A DNA stretch of 64,000 nt from Chloranthus sessilifolius. Its lineage: Eukaryota; Streptophyta; Magnoliopsida; Chloranthales; Chloranthaceae. The stretch lies in assembly GCA_021018995.1 (NCBI GenBank), contig CM037588.1, positions 85,843,765 to 85,907,764 on the forward strand. The letters run 5' to 3'. The position numbers and the translations under genes are program-made. Each line of letters begins with the position of its first letter. Positions within the stretch are counted from its first letter, which is position 1. Under the pieces are notes generated by a model that saw nothing but the letters and a program-made list of their open reading frames with translations, was not told the DNA's origin and made no database searches. Positions 9,935-19,969 of this stretch are shown one piece after another.

Positions 9935-11402
9935 TCAAGGGCGGAGCACGCTCAAAGCGCTAATCTCAAGGGGAGTCTCAGCATGACGACATCCACCTAC
10001 CATGAAGACTCTTCCTCTCCGTGAAGCTTCACCAACGGGACTCACCAAAAGACTAGTCAATCAAGAACTCGCCTCTCAGAGCAGCTCTCACCTCCGCAAT
10101 ATCAGCTCTGACCCTTTCTTTCCCCAAAGCCTCGATCAAAGCTAGCCTCTCTACGGAAAGAGACTCGATCCGGGTCTGGTGCATCACTTCCTTGCATGGC
10201 TAGGGCCCTGTCTCTATCATATTTGCCAAAACCGGGCTAGGAGTAGGTAATTCCTCAAATACCAGCCTACCCTCGTAATTCGGAGAGACGACGCTCCCCT
10301 GAACCAAGCTACACATATGCGCCGATTGGCGGGGTTTCCCAGAGGGCAGCTATGCGATCAAGATCACTAAGAGAACCTCGAGAGAATATCAGAGAGCACA
10401 AGGGTGGCCTCGCGGTACATGGCACATCCTGAGTATACCCGAATTGACGAAGCACCCGAGATGGGAAGTAGTATGTACTACCAGTCAACCCCAAAAGTGT
10501 GATGCCCTCACAATCTCGAGAGCGAACAATCGGAAAGGTGCCGTCCATCCAGGGAAGTTGCTGTGTCAGCTCAGATCGATAGCCATAGGCTCGGCCTTCC
10601 TCGACGCCCCACGGCGCCTCTGAACTCCGCCGAAACCCCGAGCCACATCCCCTCTAATCAAACAAAATCTCGACACAGGCCCCATGATAGCCAAATGCTC
10701 TCCTAACCAGATCTGAACAAGGAGCGGGCTCTCGCTGAGAATCCCAACCCGGCCCGAGGCGCTGCATCCAAGCCTCGATACATCTCCTCCAGGACCAGGT
10801 GTACCAATGAGCGACCTCCCTCCAATTCGGTCAAAACATCACATAGTCCAAGGGAACATCTCTCACCCCCAGTGAAGAAGAGAACTTTCGACAGGAAATA
10901 AAGGGCAAAGGCCTTCACATTGAAGGGATCTCGAATAGGCAACTTTCGAAGGCTCGAGTCACCGAAAAGTTCTCTCAGGAACTTCACCTAACACCTAGTG
11001 GGCGCTCCGACGAAACATTTCTTGTATCCACCCTTTTTTAAGCCAAGGACCGCGTGGACCGCTTTTGCATACCCCAGTTTGGGCACTACTTTGGCAAGGC
11101 CTCGATGCATCTTCAGGCCAGTGATGGAGGCTAGCTCTTCCAAAGTTAGGGTTAGCTCCCTAGACCCAAATTTAAAGACATGGGCCCTATGGTCCCATGA
11201 TGCCAAAGCCGCCTGTAGTAGGTTGGGCAACGAGAATGAGGAGAGAGGAAAGGCGGGACAACCCGAGGCCTTTCAGAATAGCAAGCTCGCTCTCAGCCAA
11301 ACTATCATGCCATTTTTGAAAAAAGCTGGGCCCCGGGTCCAAACAGGGAAGTATATCAGCCCCCGTATAAAAGCTTGGGCCCCCTTTCGAAGGCAGGTCC
11401 AT
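9935..11402 (-). pseudogene. Antisense gene 2: DUF7745/PMD-like protein with coiled-coil tail (decayed)
   Basis: Minus-strand gene opposite to pol. Visible in order: start MDLPSKGGP (ATG at 11402), FFQKWHDSLAESELAILK, ELTLTLEELASITGLK, the block with FGDSSLRKLPIRDPFNVK, LVHLVLEEMYRGLDA, then GITLLGLTGSTYYFPSRVL followed by RQFGY. The paired TLEE-ITGL and LLG-G-YP-LRQFGY motifs resemble plant DUF7745 proteins, relatives of the plant mobile domain often linked to retroelements; the family call is from memory. The tail is a degenerate version of the coiled coil seen in element 2. Frameshifts lie near 11240 and 10700 and a stop at 10988-10990. The palindrome cluster at 11580-11728 lies just upstream. 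Function unknown. Confidence 0.6.
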
Positions 11403-11579
11403 CGACGTACAAAGATATTCTTTATGAAATCGGTCAATATATGACGATGGACCCGCTAGAAAAAGAGGGGAAAGAAAGAAAATAAAAGGAGGGGCAAAAC
11501 AGCCAAACCAAGGTTGAAGAGGAGACAAGGGGGGACCAGGCTCGGGTTATACGGAGCCCGCTAAGCCCAATCTATAGCA

Positions 11580-11728
11580 GGCATATTATTATATACGCCA
11601 AGGCAAATTTTGAACCATTTTACAGTATATAATATATCATGACCATTTTCTTGAGGATTGGGCGAGTATATAATATATCTTGACTATTGATTCTTTGAAT
11701 GTTTGCCTAAGCGTATATAATATATCTT
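11580..11728. promoter_or_regulatory. Palindrome cluster upstream of antisense gene 2 (degenerate)
   Basis: Four AT-cored motifs at 11580-11599, 11622-11640, 11660-11680 and 11709-11728 around GTATATAATATAT. In element 2 (33793-33956) all four are near-perfect palindromes with GGCG/CGCC ends; here most 3' arms have mutated. They sit 5' of the minus-strand gene start. Confidence 0.6.
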
Positions 11729-12130
11729 AATCGAGTGGTAAGGCCCCCCCCCTCACACTGGTCTATTTTTTTCCCAAGGGGGAACGTAGTTTTATTTGGC
11801 CCACTTTTTTGTCGCGAGAGCGCACATGGGCGGGCATGCCACACACCCATGAGAAACACCAGGGTGGCGCGCCGCCCATAGGTCGCATACGGAGAGTCAC
11901 CTACATGATCAACCTCATCATCGGAGAGGTGCCAGTTCATTCCAAGCAAGAAAAAGAGAGAGGAAACCACCAAAGCAAAGAGATAACCAAATAAAACAGT
12001 CGCATAAACCATGAAAATTATAAAACCATCAAAAAAAAAAAGGCTATTGTTGTCTAAAGTTATTACATATCCCATATAAATCAAAAGTCTAAATTGTCTC
12101 ATTGTGTCCACTTTTTTAGAAAAAAAAAAA
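11729..12130. other. Gap between the two antisense genes
   Basis: No gene seen. It contains the 3' flank of antisense gene 1 and C- and A-rich runs. Confidence 0.4.
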
Positions 12131-15100
12131 CTACTCCTGGGCAACTCCCTTCAATTTCTTCCGGCGCCGGCTCGCACTTTCGAAAGTGCGAGTCTCCCCC
12201 ACCCGAGTCCATGCCTGAGAGATACGGCTAAGCAAGGAGCACGACTCCTTCTCACGAGAACACTGGAGAGGCACACCAAAAGCCATCAGATAGAGAAACA
12301 GGCGGAAAGTAAATAAGGAAAATGACTAGGTTGGGCCAGCATTCACTCACCACTTCGATCTCCCTAAGCTCAATGAGGTTACGGTAGTATTCGGCCTGAC
12401 TCACTGCTGACTCATAATCCTGGCCAAAAAGGAAAAGGAGGTGTTAGTCACAGAGGCCATCAGCATAATTCAGGAGGAAAAAAAAGAACAGAGGAACAAG
12501 ATAGAAATTACCCTGGGAATCAGCTCAGGAGGTGGGACCTGGATAGCTTCAGCTGAGATACGTGCCTTCTCGGCCACGTCGGCACACACGTGCGACAAGA
12601 AAGCATCGTCCAAATGCTTGAAGGTCCCCTGGACCACGGTAGGCAAACCACCAGAAGCACCAGCACCAGAAGGGTTAGAGGGTCCAGACACAGTGGCCAC
12701 GCTCAGCCTCCAAAGGATCGGAGGTCCAGACTGCATCATAAGGAGCGGCCTCCTCTTCCCCCTCATCTGAGTCGCCCCCCTGCTCAAACTGTAGAGAGAA
12801 ACATTTTATCATTAAAGGTGACAGGTCAATCAAAGTAACCACATGAAAGCTGCTGAATGAAAGGAGAAAAGGGGCATTAACTGAGATCGCGACCCGCCAA
12901 AAGCTAAAAAGTTAACACCAGGCACGAAGCAGGGCAGCAAGAAATGATACGGCAGGGAGTTGTACCACGACTGATACCCCCCGGGCAGGAGAAGGTCATC
13001 GATAGGAACCCCATGATGAAGAAAGTGAGCAGTGAGCTCATCAATGGAGCCCTTTGGGGCCAACACATCGGCGAGAGGAGCTTGGGGCATGGCAAAGAGA
13101 GGGCGATACTGATGAACCACCCTCTCCCCTAGGTAGTAGGCCCTAGTCCAGGACCCGTAGAGAAAGATGATGTGTCGGTCTAGCAAGAAGCGAGAAGGAC
13201 CCACCGAGACCAGGTTCCAGAGGGGAGATCCTATGTACGAGTCAAGGATGACCTATAAAAGAAGAGAAAACAAGGAGGAGACACACATTTAGTAAGAACC
13301 CCTAGCACACAAGAACCGACCTGTCAAATTTATAAAAAGGGAATTGGTTTACCTGCTCTGGGATCAACAGGTCGAACTGAGAGCACAGCCCTAACTCCAT
13401 GTGTTTCATGCCTACGTCCCGACGGTGACCCACGTGCCAATTACTCATGAGGGGGAACGTAGCAATGTTAGACTGAAGCAGAGGGTGACCCGGTTGAAAG
13501 TGAAGGTACCCCCAGATCTGAGAAAGCAGGCAGATGAAGACAGGTATGCTATAAAAGAAAATTGGACAAACTAAAACCAAAAGATAAAATACCTCAATGG
13601 CAGGCCAGAAACCCACAATGGAGCTAGACTCCCCAAGAACGGCCCGCTTTAGGCTGGACATGAGTACCGCATAGCCCGCGCCGCCCCAATCGAATCGATG
13701 CACGGTCTCCCAGTTCACCATCAGGCTAAGCAGGAACAACGAGACTCACCCTCCACTGATGTTGGAGAGGAGAGTCTTGCCCAGGAGGAACAATAAGGAG
13801 ATGCGAGCGAGAGCCAGCATAAATGTCCATGTCAGGCTGCCCCTAGTCCACTAACTCATTAGGCCCAAACTGATCAACCAACCAGGATAGCTTGACCTTC
13901 GAGCCCCAAACATTCCCTGAGGACGGGTAGGCCCCTATAAGTTGAATCACCTCCTCCCTACCCGATGTGCGGGTAGGTACCACGGGCACCCCTCCGATAC
14001 GGACCCCAGTGATCATAGACCAGTCCGCCGGTGTGAAGGCCATCTCTGCTACGGCCATGTGGAATGTCATTGTCTCGGGGTGAAAACGCTCTATCAGTGC
14101 CTTCAAATAGGCCGTATCGGCCCTCACGGCGGGGCACGAAATGAAATCCCTGAAACCGGCTGCAGTAAGTAGGTCCTTCACCACTGGGGGAAGGTAAAGC
14201 ACCAGACGTTGGAGGTCAAACCAACCGCCTCGGAACATAATGTGCGGCAGGGGCTACAAACAGAAGGCATCAATCAGATAGGGGCAAGGTGATATAATGA
14301 AGGCATCAAAGGAAAACAAAAGCGGAAAGGAGGAGGGGGCCCATCTGTTTACCTGACCAACGATCCCGAAGTTGGACATATGGGTGTGCTGGCAGTAGAG
14401 GAGGCCGGTATGGGCGGCCTCGCCTTGCATCTCATACCAAGGCTGGGAGGAGCGCTGAGACACAATGAACTGTTCCCCACGGGGGCCATAGGCCATCTCC
14501 GGCCCTTCCGGCTGATCATGACCTTCGTCACCAGACATCCTGAAAATATGAGACGCATCGGCATATGAGAGGGTTGCCAACAAAAAAGTATATATATGCA
14601 CTAATCCAAAAAAAAAAAAAAAACGTGTATATACTGATCAAAACAAAAAATAGGTGTATGTGTGTGTTAAAAACAAAAAAAAACCATGTGTATATACTGA
14701 TCCAAAAAAAAAAAAAAGAGGTGTGTGCGTGTACTAAAAACCAAGAAATCATGTGTATATACTGATCCAATACAAAAAAGAGGTGTGTGTACTAAAAAAC
14801 AAAAACAAAAAAAAAAACATGTGTATATACGAATCCAAAAAAAAAAAAAGAGATGCGTGTGTACTAAAAACAAAAAAAAACCATGTGCGTGTAGGTGCTA
14901 ATCCATAAAAGAGAGGTGTGTACTAAAAACAAAAAAAACCATGTGTGTGGAGGTACTAACCCAAAAAATATATATATATAATAATATATGTGTTTTAACC
15001 TAAAAAAAAAAACAACTAAAACAAAACAGGAGAAAAAGGAGGTATAGGTATCACAAAGCATTTTCATCAAAGAAAAAAAGAATAAAAAAAGAGAGAGACA

Positions 15101-15330
15101 ATATCATAAAAACTTCAAAAGGAAAAAGGTAATGGTTACCTTCAAGGCGAGAGGAAAACGAACGACGGCGGAGAACAAGCACCTTTCGATCCACACCCGC
15201 GACCGCCGGTAGTAGAACTCAAGCCAAATCAAATGAAAAAGCCCTAAGGGGTTGTCCCGGACTCAAGAAGAAAGGAGGGAGGAGGAAAGAATTTGAAAAG
15301 AGGGCCCCCTTTTGTGCTCGGGCTCGGCGG
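12131..15330 (-). pseudogene. Antisense gene 1: plant mobile domain (PMD) gene with introns (decayed)
   Basis: Minus-strand gene in about eight exons. An untranslated exon ends at 15140 (AAG|GTAACC). Coding exons by GT-AG signals: 14539-14353 (ATG at 14538, MSGDEGHDQPEG), 14253-13593, 13517-13353, 13252-12881, 12788-12512, 12419-12351 and 12262-12131. PMD signatures: YLKALIERFHPETMTFHMAV, AEMAFTPADWSMITGVRIGG, FDWGGAGYAVL, and SSIVGFWPAIE spliced to IWGYLHFQPGHP. An acidic stretch and a basic, NLS-like tail RRRKKLK follow. The domain is that of MAIN/MAIL proteins and the long PP7-like family, also known in transposons. Lesions: TAG after NELVD, a deletion frameshift near 13800, and donor GT mutated to TT at 12880-12879. 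Exons 12788-12512 and 12262-12131 are less certain. Confidence 0.8.
14590..15020 (-). repeat. (TG)n / poly-T microsatellites inside the 5'-UTR intron of gene 1
   Basis: Runs of poly-A alternating with GTGTGTAT-like blocks on the plus strand, in a loose 40-60 bp repeat (ACTGATCCAAAAAA, ACTAAAAACAAAAA). On the gene strand this is a T-rich tract inside the predicted 600-base intron 15139-14540. The corresponding intron in element 2 is 1011 bases because this tract is expanded. Confidence 0.8.
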
Positions 15331-15416
15331 TTTAAATCGCCAAATTTTAGGCAGGCGATATATATATCGCCCGATTTTTTTTCAGATTTTGGTCGTATAT
15401 ATATATATCGCCGACC
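15327..15416. promoter_or_regulatory. Palindrome cluster upstream of antisense gene 1
   Basis: Three palindromes: GGCGGTTTAAATCGCC (15327-15342), GGCGATATATATATCGCC (15354-15371) and one with arms GGTCG/CGACC around a TA core (15391-15416). They precede the predicted first, untranslated exon of the minus-strand gene. Element 2 has palindromes at the same place (37957-38082) with different arm sequences. Confidence 0.6.
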
Positions 15417-17438
15417 AAAAATGGCGATTTTTTAACCCTTGACCTCTGTCTCGATTTTGAGGCCCAATGGCCCCCTTGTATGCTATGGACCCCGATTCGA
15501 CCCCCCCTTGGAAGCCCATATATCATCAGCCATGGTGCACGCGTTCCCAAATAACCCTTCGAGTTTCCTTCGATTGGCCCAAAGGGACTGTGCTACAATA
15601 AACGGATCCAGATCAGTAGGCGCCCACCTAATGCACCCATAAAATAAAAAAAAAGGAGAAAAAAAAATAAAAAATACAACGCTGGTTCTCAAAAGAGCGT
15701 CACAACGCCTGTTTGCCCCACTCCGAGAGCCGTGTTAAATCAAGTCGGAATGATCGGGTTCACCCGAAAGCTCTCGAACCTCGTTTATACAAGGACATCG
15801 CGCCTCATCCGACAGGCGAAATACTGGTCATGCTTATCCTCGGTCATTAGGAACCCACTTTCCTAAGGTGCTTGGGTTTAATTTGTTTAAAGACCAAGAC
15901 CACGTCCCCCAAGAGTCCAAACCTGATCCGGCAGGCAAATAAACTCATTCATCACCGGTCACTCCCGGGAACATACACCTAGCCCAGGTTTTCCCCAGCA
16001 GGAGTCGGAGCCTGATCCGGCAGGCAAACCAAGGACCCATCACCAGAATGCACATGTCCCTAAAGTATATCAACATGGCAGGTTGATTCACCTAAGGATA
16101 CGTGTAGAAATAAAGGCAGTTTGATCATGCCCAGAGTCTCAACCTGACATGAAAAAAAACAACAACAAAAAAGAGGGGGAGAAGAAATAACAACCTGTTG
16201 CTGCTTAGTAAAAATCCTGAGTAGGTTGACCCCGCCTTCCAAGCATTCACTCTGGCCATCCACCTTCGGATCTCTGTTGACCAGGAGTGCCCCTGACTTC
16301 AGACCACTCGAAAAGTCTAATGTCAGTTGAAATTGACCCGTCAAAAGTGAAATTACAACCAACCAAACTATGTGCAAACATACAGACCAAAGGGCTCATT
16401 CCCTTTTATTTCCTTTTACCCAGGCTTAAAACCTGTATAGGCACGGTGTCCCTGTTGAATGTACGCCCTTACGTCTGGGTATCCGCAGGATGGTCGTTTG
16501 TCCTCGTAAATTGTACCTTAGGGTCGAGGCTTCCATTCATGCCTATTTACTGCTTATCGCCCCTGATGGGTGTCTGTCTGTGCATAGTTAGTAAGATGTG
16601 ATTTCATTAGGGATGGAGGGTAGAATTAACCATCTATTTCGATGGATGTTTGGTTCTAGCCCGATCTTTTTTTAGCTTTGTCTTAAGTTAGGGCATTCAG
16701 GTTCATATGAATCAGGAGCACCTCGCCACCAGAACGGACACATCCCTAAGGTGCACCTATCCCTGGCAGAGCGCACACATTCTTAAAGCGTATCAACTGA
16801 CATTTGATCCACTTAAAGAATTGTGCAAAAATGAAGTTGCCAGAGGTCCCTGAGCTTTGCTTAGAGGCCTCGGAACAAAAATTCGGAAAAAGGAAACATA
16901 AAAAAAATTCACTTAGAAAATGGGCATGCATTCCCAAGAGGTGTTGCGACATCAATATTCGCTCCACTCGGGTAAATCATGCTAAAGCAACCTCGAGGTT
17001 GATGGGTTCACCCAAAAACTTTGAGCCTTACCTAGGTAAGGGCACCCGTGGCCAATCCAATGGAGCTGTCAATATTCCATAGGATTGGACACAGTTTGAA
17101 GGCCTTGGCTTTGTGTGCTTCGCATCAATTTCGAAGCTTAAATTGATCATCCTGTTTCATGGAGCTGTCTGGTTTAGATTAATACTCAACATCACAAATC
17201 TATAATTTCCCTCAATAAGTGGATGATATCCCGGCTAGCGGGCTTACACTTTTTGTGATCATCACAGTTATGCCCAGTAATGTCGTAATGCGCTTGGGGA
17301 CTGTTAGCCATGAGGTACGGACGATATCCGGAAATGAGAGGGCTTACGTACACTCACCATCACCATGGATGTTTAAAAATTGAGTTGAACCAGGCGAACC
17401 CATCAAACGTGCCTTGAACCTCTTCGGATGTCCCTTGT
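15417..17438 (+). other. Long 3' untranslated region of element 1
   Basis: About 2 kb shared with element 2 (38083-39998) with no convincing open frame. It holds loosely repeated phrases such as CCTGATCCGGCAGGCAAA (near 15929 and 16012, with a diverged version near 15807). The open frame at 16287-16601 is not maintained in element 2 and resembles nothing known. Confidence 0.6.
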
Positions 17439-17480
17439 CTTTGGCATCCGATCATTAGTGATCGAATACCAAAGAGGGGC
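17439..17480 (+). promoter_or_regulatory. Hairpin and polypurine tract at the 3' LTR edge
   Basis: CTTTGGCATCCGATCA and TGATCGAATACCAAAG form an inverted repeat around TTAG (17439-17474). Its 3' arm runs into AAAGAGGGG (17471-17479), the plus-strand primer tract, four bases before the LTR start at 17484. Element 2 has the identical arrangement at 39999-40040. Confidence 0.75.
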
Positions 17481-17871
17481 ATCTGTAGACACTCAAATTC
17501 GGCCCAAGGCTCGTTCAATCTGTACTTTGGGAGAGATGTACCCCTATGCTTCCGATGGCACCCCTAAACCCTTAGGAATCTACCCTGAACCCTTAAGAAT
17601 CTATCGAAACCCTTTAGAACCATTCCCCCAACCCTTAGAAGTCACCCCTAAACCTTAGAATCCCTTCCCAGACCTAACTTGAACCCTTCTGAGCAGTTGA
17701 TGGGATGAGAGCTACAAAATTTTATACAAACCACTACCAAGGATGGGACCTATACCATTGGAAAGAGGACTTCTCCAGCTTTCCAACAAGCCAAAGATCA
17801 CCCAATTTGGAGCTACGGTTTAGAAGTAATGGTTGATTGAAGTTTCACATAAAATCATAAAAATTTTGCTC

Positions 17872-18088
17872 AGGCGTGGCTATTACATACGCCCAGCCAA
17901 TTTAGCCCCAGATTAGTTAGGCGTATATATTATATACGCCTGCCTATTTTGGGGGAAATTTGGCCGGGCGTATATAATATATACGCCCAGTATAGGTGGG
18001 ACCCACCACGGGCTTCATCTTCCCAAGGCTCCCCTATTTTTGGTGAAATTTACTGTTCCTAAATTGGGCATATATAATATATATGCCC
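17872..18088. promoter_or_regulatory. Four AT-cored palindromes in LTR B
   Basis: At 17872-17894 (degenerate), 17920-17940, 17966-17988 and 18066-18088: arms GGCGTATAT / ATATACGCC around a short AT centre. They lie about 280 bp or more upstream of the LTR TATA box. LTR C has the same four (40432-40648). Confidence 0.75.
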
Positions 18089-18369
18089 AGCTTAGCTATA
18101 GTAACTGTCATAAGTGGCTCGAATTTTCTCCATCTGGTTTGACCCTTTGACCATCCCCTTGGTTGAGGTGGGTGTCTTGAGGTTGGTTGCACCCCCTTTG
18201 AGCTTATTGGCAACCCTTGAGTCACCTTTGGTCTCACCCCATCATCTACCATTGAAACCAGTTTCCCCACAACCCTAGGACCTTAAAAACCTAGAAAACC
18301 ATAGATGGGGGGATTACCTAATTGCTAAACCCATTAGCTCTTAAGTAAGCCCCTAACCCTCCCCTTCTT

Positions 18370-18377
18370 TATAAATA
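18370..18377 (+). promoter_or_regulatory. TATA box of LTR B
   Basis: TATAAATA at the position equivalent to 297-304 in LTR A. Confidence 0.7.
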
Positions 18378-19083
18378 GAGAAGCCCCCCTCTTCCTTAAG
18401 GGTTGAAGAATTAAGAGTGAAAATTTAAAGCTTGAGAGAAAGAAAGCCCTAGTGCACTCTTGAGCCAAAAATTCCAGCATGCTTTGTTTCCCCTTTTCAA
18501 CCCATTTCCACCATTAGATCACCCCCTCTAGCCAAAACCTAGCCTCTAGCTATACTCTACACTTCCTATTTACCGAATCCTAGCTTTAGAGCCCATTTCC
18601 ATTCCGTTTAAACCATCAGAAGCACGCCAAAGCGAAGGACTTCCACGGTGCAACAAGGGCCTGTGAGCTCCGGCTCACCCCTCTCTTCCTCTACCTTCTT
18701 GGTGTCTCCTCCGTCCAAGGATTTAAGCCGTTACGCCGCCAAAATTTCAGTTTTGGCTCAAAGCTTGATAGGACCATATTGCCTTTGGGCAAGGGGAAAC
18801 TCCGCCCTTATTTTTATTTCTTTTTACTTTATTTTGGCCATAGATAGAGACCGTTGTATGCAGGTTGATCGGGTGCCTAAACCCTTCCCGATCGATAATC
18901 GAAGCCCCTACCCTAGAGCCTTTGGCAAGGACCGGTAAATCAGAGTCATATTTAGCACTTCGGTGCTCAAAATATTGATTTGTAGGTTTCCCGGGTCACC
19001 AAAAGCTCCGGCTGGCGACTCTACATTTTTGTTGAAAGCGAGCGCGTCGCCGCGACGGGTTCGAGAGGATCCACGGTCGCACA

Positions 19084-19659
19084 TCCTCGGACCAACCGAA
19101 AAGACCCTGGATAAAACTGGAGGAGGAATGGACGCAGCTATGTTCATGCTCCACAGATGGGGCCATCAAAAAGGGAAAGGACTAGGCCCGCGCCTCCAAG
19201 GAAGAAGAGACCCCGTCAAGGCCAAGGGGCAACAAACTAAATTCGGCTTAGGATACAAGCCCAGAGAAGAGGAAGTTAGAGAGGCCAACGAAAAGATGAG
19301 AGCCGTAGCACTCGCCAAGGCTAGAGGAATCATCTTGGAAGAGGAACCTCACGCCCGCCCCTACATCCGTGAAACCTTTGTGGGTAGTAAAAATTGATCT
19401 AAATGAGGAGTCAAGGGTTACCCCACATAAGCCCGCTTCCGTCCACCCCACCAATCCCCACATCATCCCCCCAGACTTCAAAATGAACTTAGCCGCCCTT
19501 TCCTTATTTGAGGAAGAAGTTCCCCGATCCACCCATCATTCCAGCACCAGCCACTCTGGGCCCTCCTAACAATAGAGGACAGGGTCCCAGAGGATCCCTC
19601 TGTAAATATGTTGAGGGAGGAAATGCAAGAGCCTACCGATGCCGCTCCCAATCAAAGAG
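19084..19659 (+). pseudogene. Linker with G-patch-like motif (element 2, truncated by insertion)
   Basis: Homologous to 3753-4333 of element 1. It has MLHRWGHQKGKGLGPRLQG and the lysine/glutamate helix, followed by RVTPHKPASVHPTNPHIIPP. A frameshift near 19385-19400 separates the parts: element 1 has extra bases around GTGAGCGCCAGGGTAG. The last stretch reads MQEPTDAAPNQR up to the splice donor without a stop. Translation from the LTR into this region (18963-19397) is a chance open frame across the junction. Confidence 0.75.
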
Positions 19660-19969
19660 GTAAAGGCCAAGCCTCGCAGGTGAGCAACTGGGCCTCCTTG
19701 CCCCAACTCTTGAGAGCCGCCAAATACCGTGAAAACGGCACCGACTCTCCAAAAAAAATAACCTGTAAAAAGTGAGGTTAGCCTCTGGACCACTCTACCC
19801 TGTATATATAAAGATTCACCTCGCGAGGGGCTGACCTCCAAAAAAATATAAAAGACCATAAAAATAGAAAAAATACCAATTCCAAAAATATTATCCTTTA
19901 AAATTCCTAATAAAATTGAAATTGATGTCATGATACCCGTCCCACGTGAAGCCGACCCTTTTCCTGTAG
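19660..19969 (+). other. Candidate intron before RT (element 2)
   Basis: 310 bases from donor GAG|GTAAAG to acceptor TTTTCCTGTAG, AT-rich, equivalent to 4334-4642. Removal keeps the reading frame from MQEPTDAAPNQR into EIQEEVGV. Confidence 0.65.

Larger units (their letters stand above)
1..19083 (+). mobile_element. Element 1: Tat/Ogre-type Ty3/gypsy LTR retrotransposon, 5' end clipped
   Basis: Long LTR retrotransposon with order LTR, primer site, gag remnant, protease, G-patch-like segment, RT, RNase H, second RNase H, integrase, long 3' region with antisense genes, polypurine tract, LTR. Order and dual RNase H are those of the Tat/Ogre lineage of Ty3/gypsy; no chromodomain follows the integrase. 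The interior is 16.5 kb, so the full element would be about 19.7 kb. LTRs begin TGTAGACAC and end GTCGCACA. The 5' LTR lacks roughly its first 590 bp because the window starts inside it. Pol carries in-frame stops and most of gag is missing, so it is defective. By eye LTR A and B differ at about 14 sites over the first 510 shared bases and at more in the remainder, mostly C/T and G/A changes. Confidence 0.92.
17484..19083 (+). repeat. LTR B: 3' LTR of element 1
   Basis: 1600 bp from TGTAGACAC to GTCGCACA. The end is followed directly by element 2 pol sequence (TCCTC at 19084-19088, the predicted target-site duplication), with no primer site. It is closely similar to LTR A and less so to LTR C. 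Confidence 0.93.

Noticed and set aside
16287..16601. 104-codon open frame in the 3' region
   Set aside because: Not maintained in the homologous segment of element 2 near 38850-39160, and no recognisable motif.
18963..19397. Open frame running from LTR B into element 2
   Set aside because: Chance continuity across an insertion junction; only the part after 19084 is homologous to a gene.
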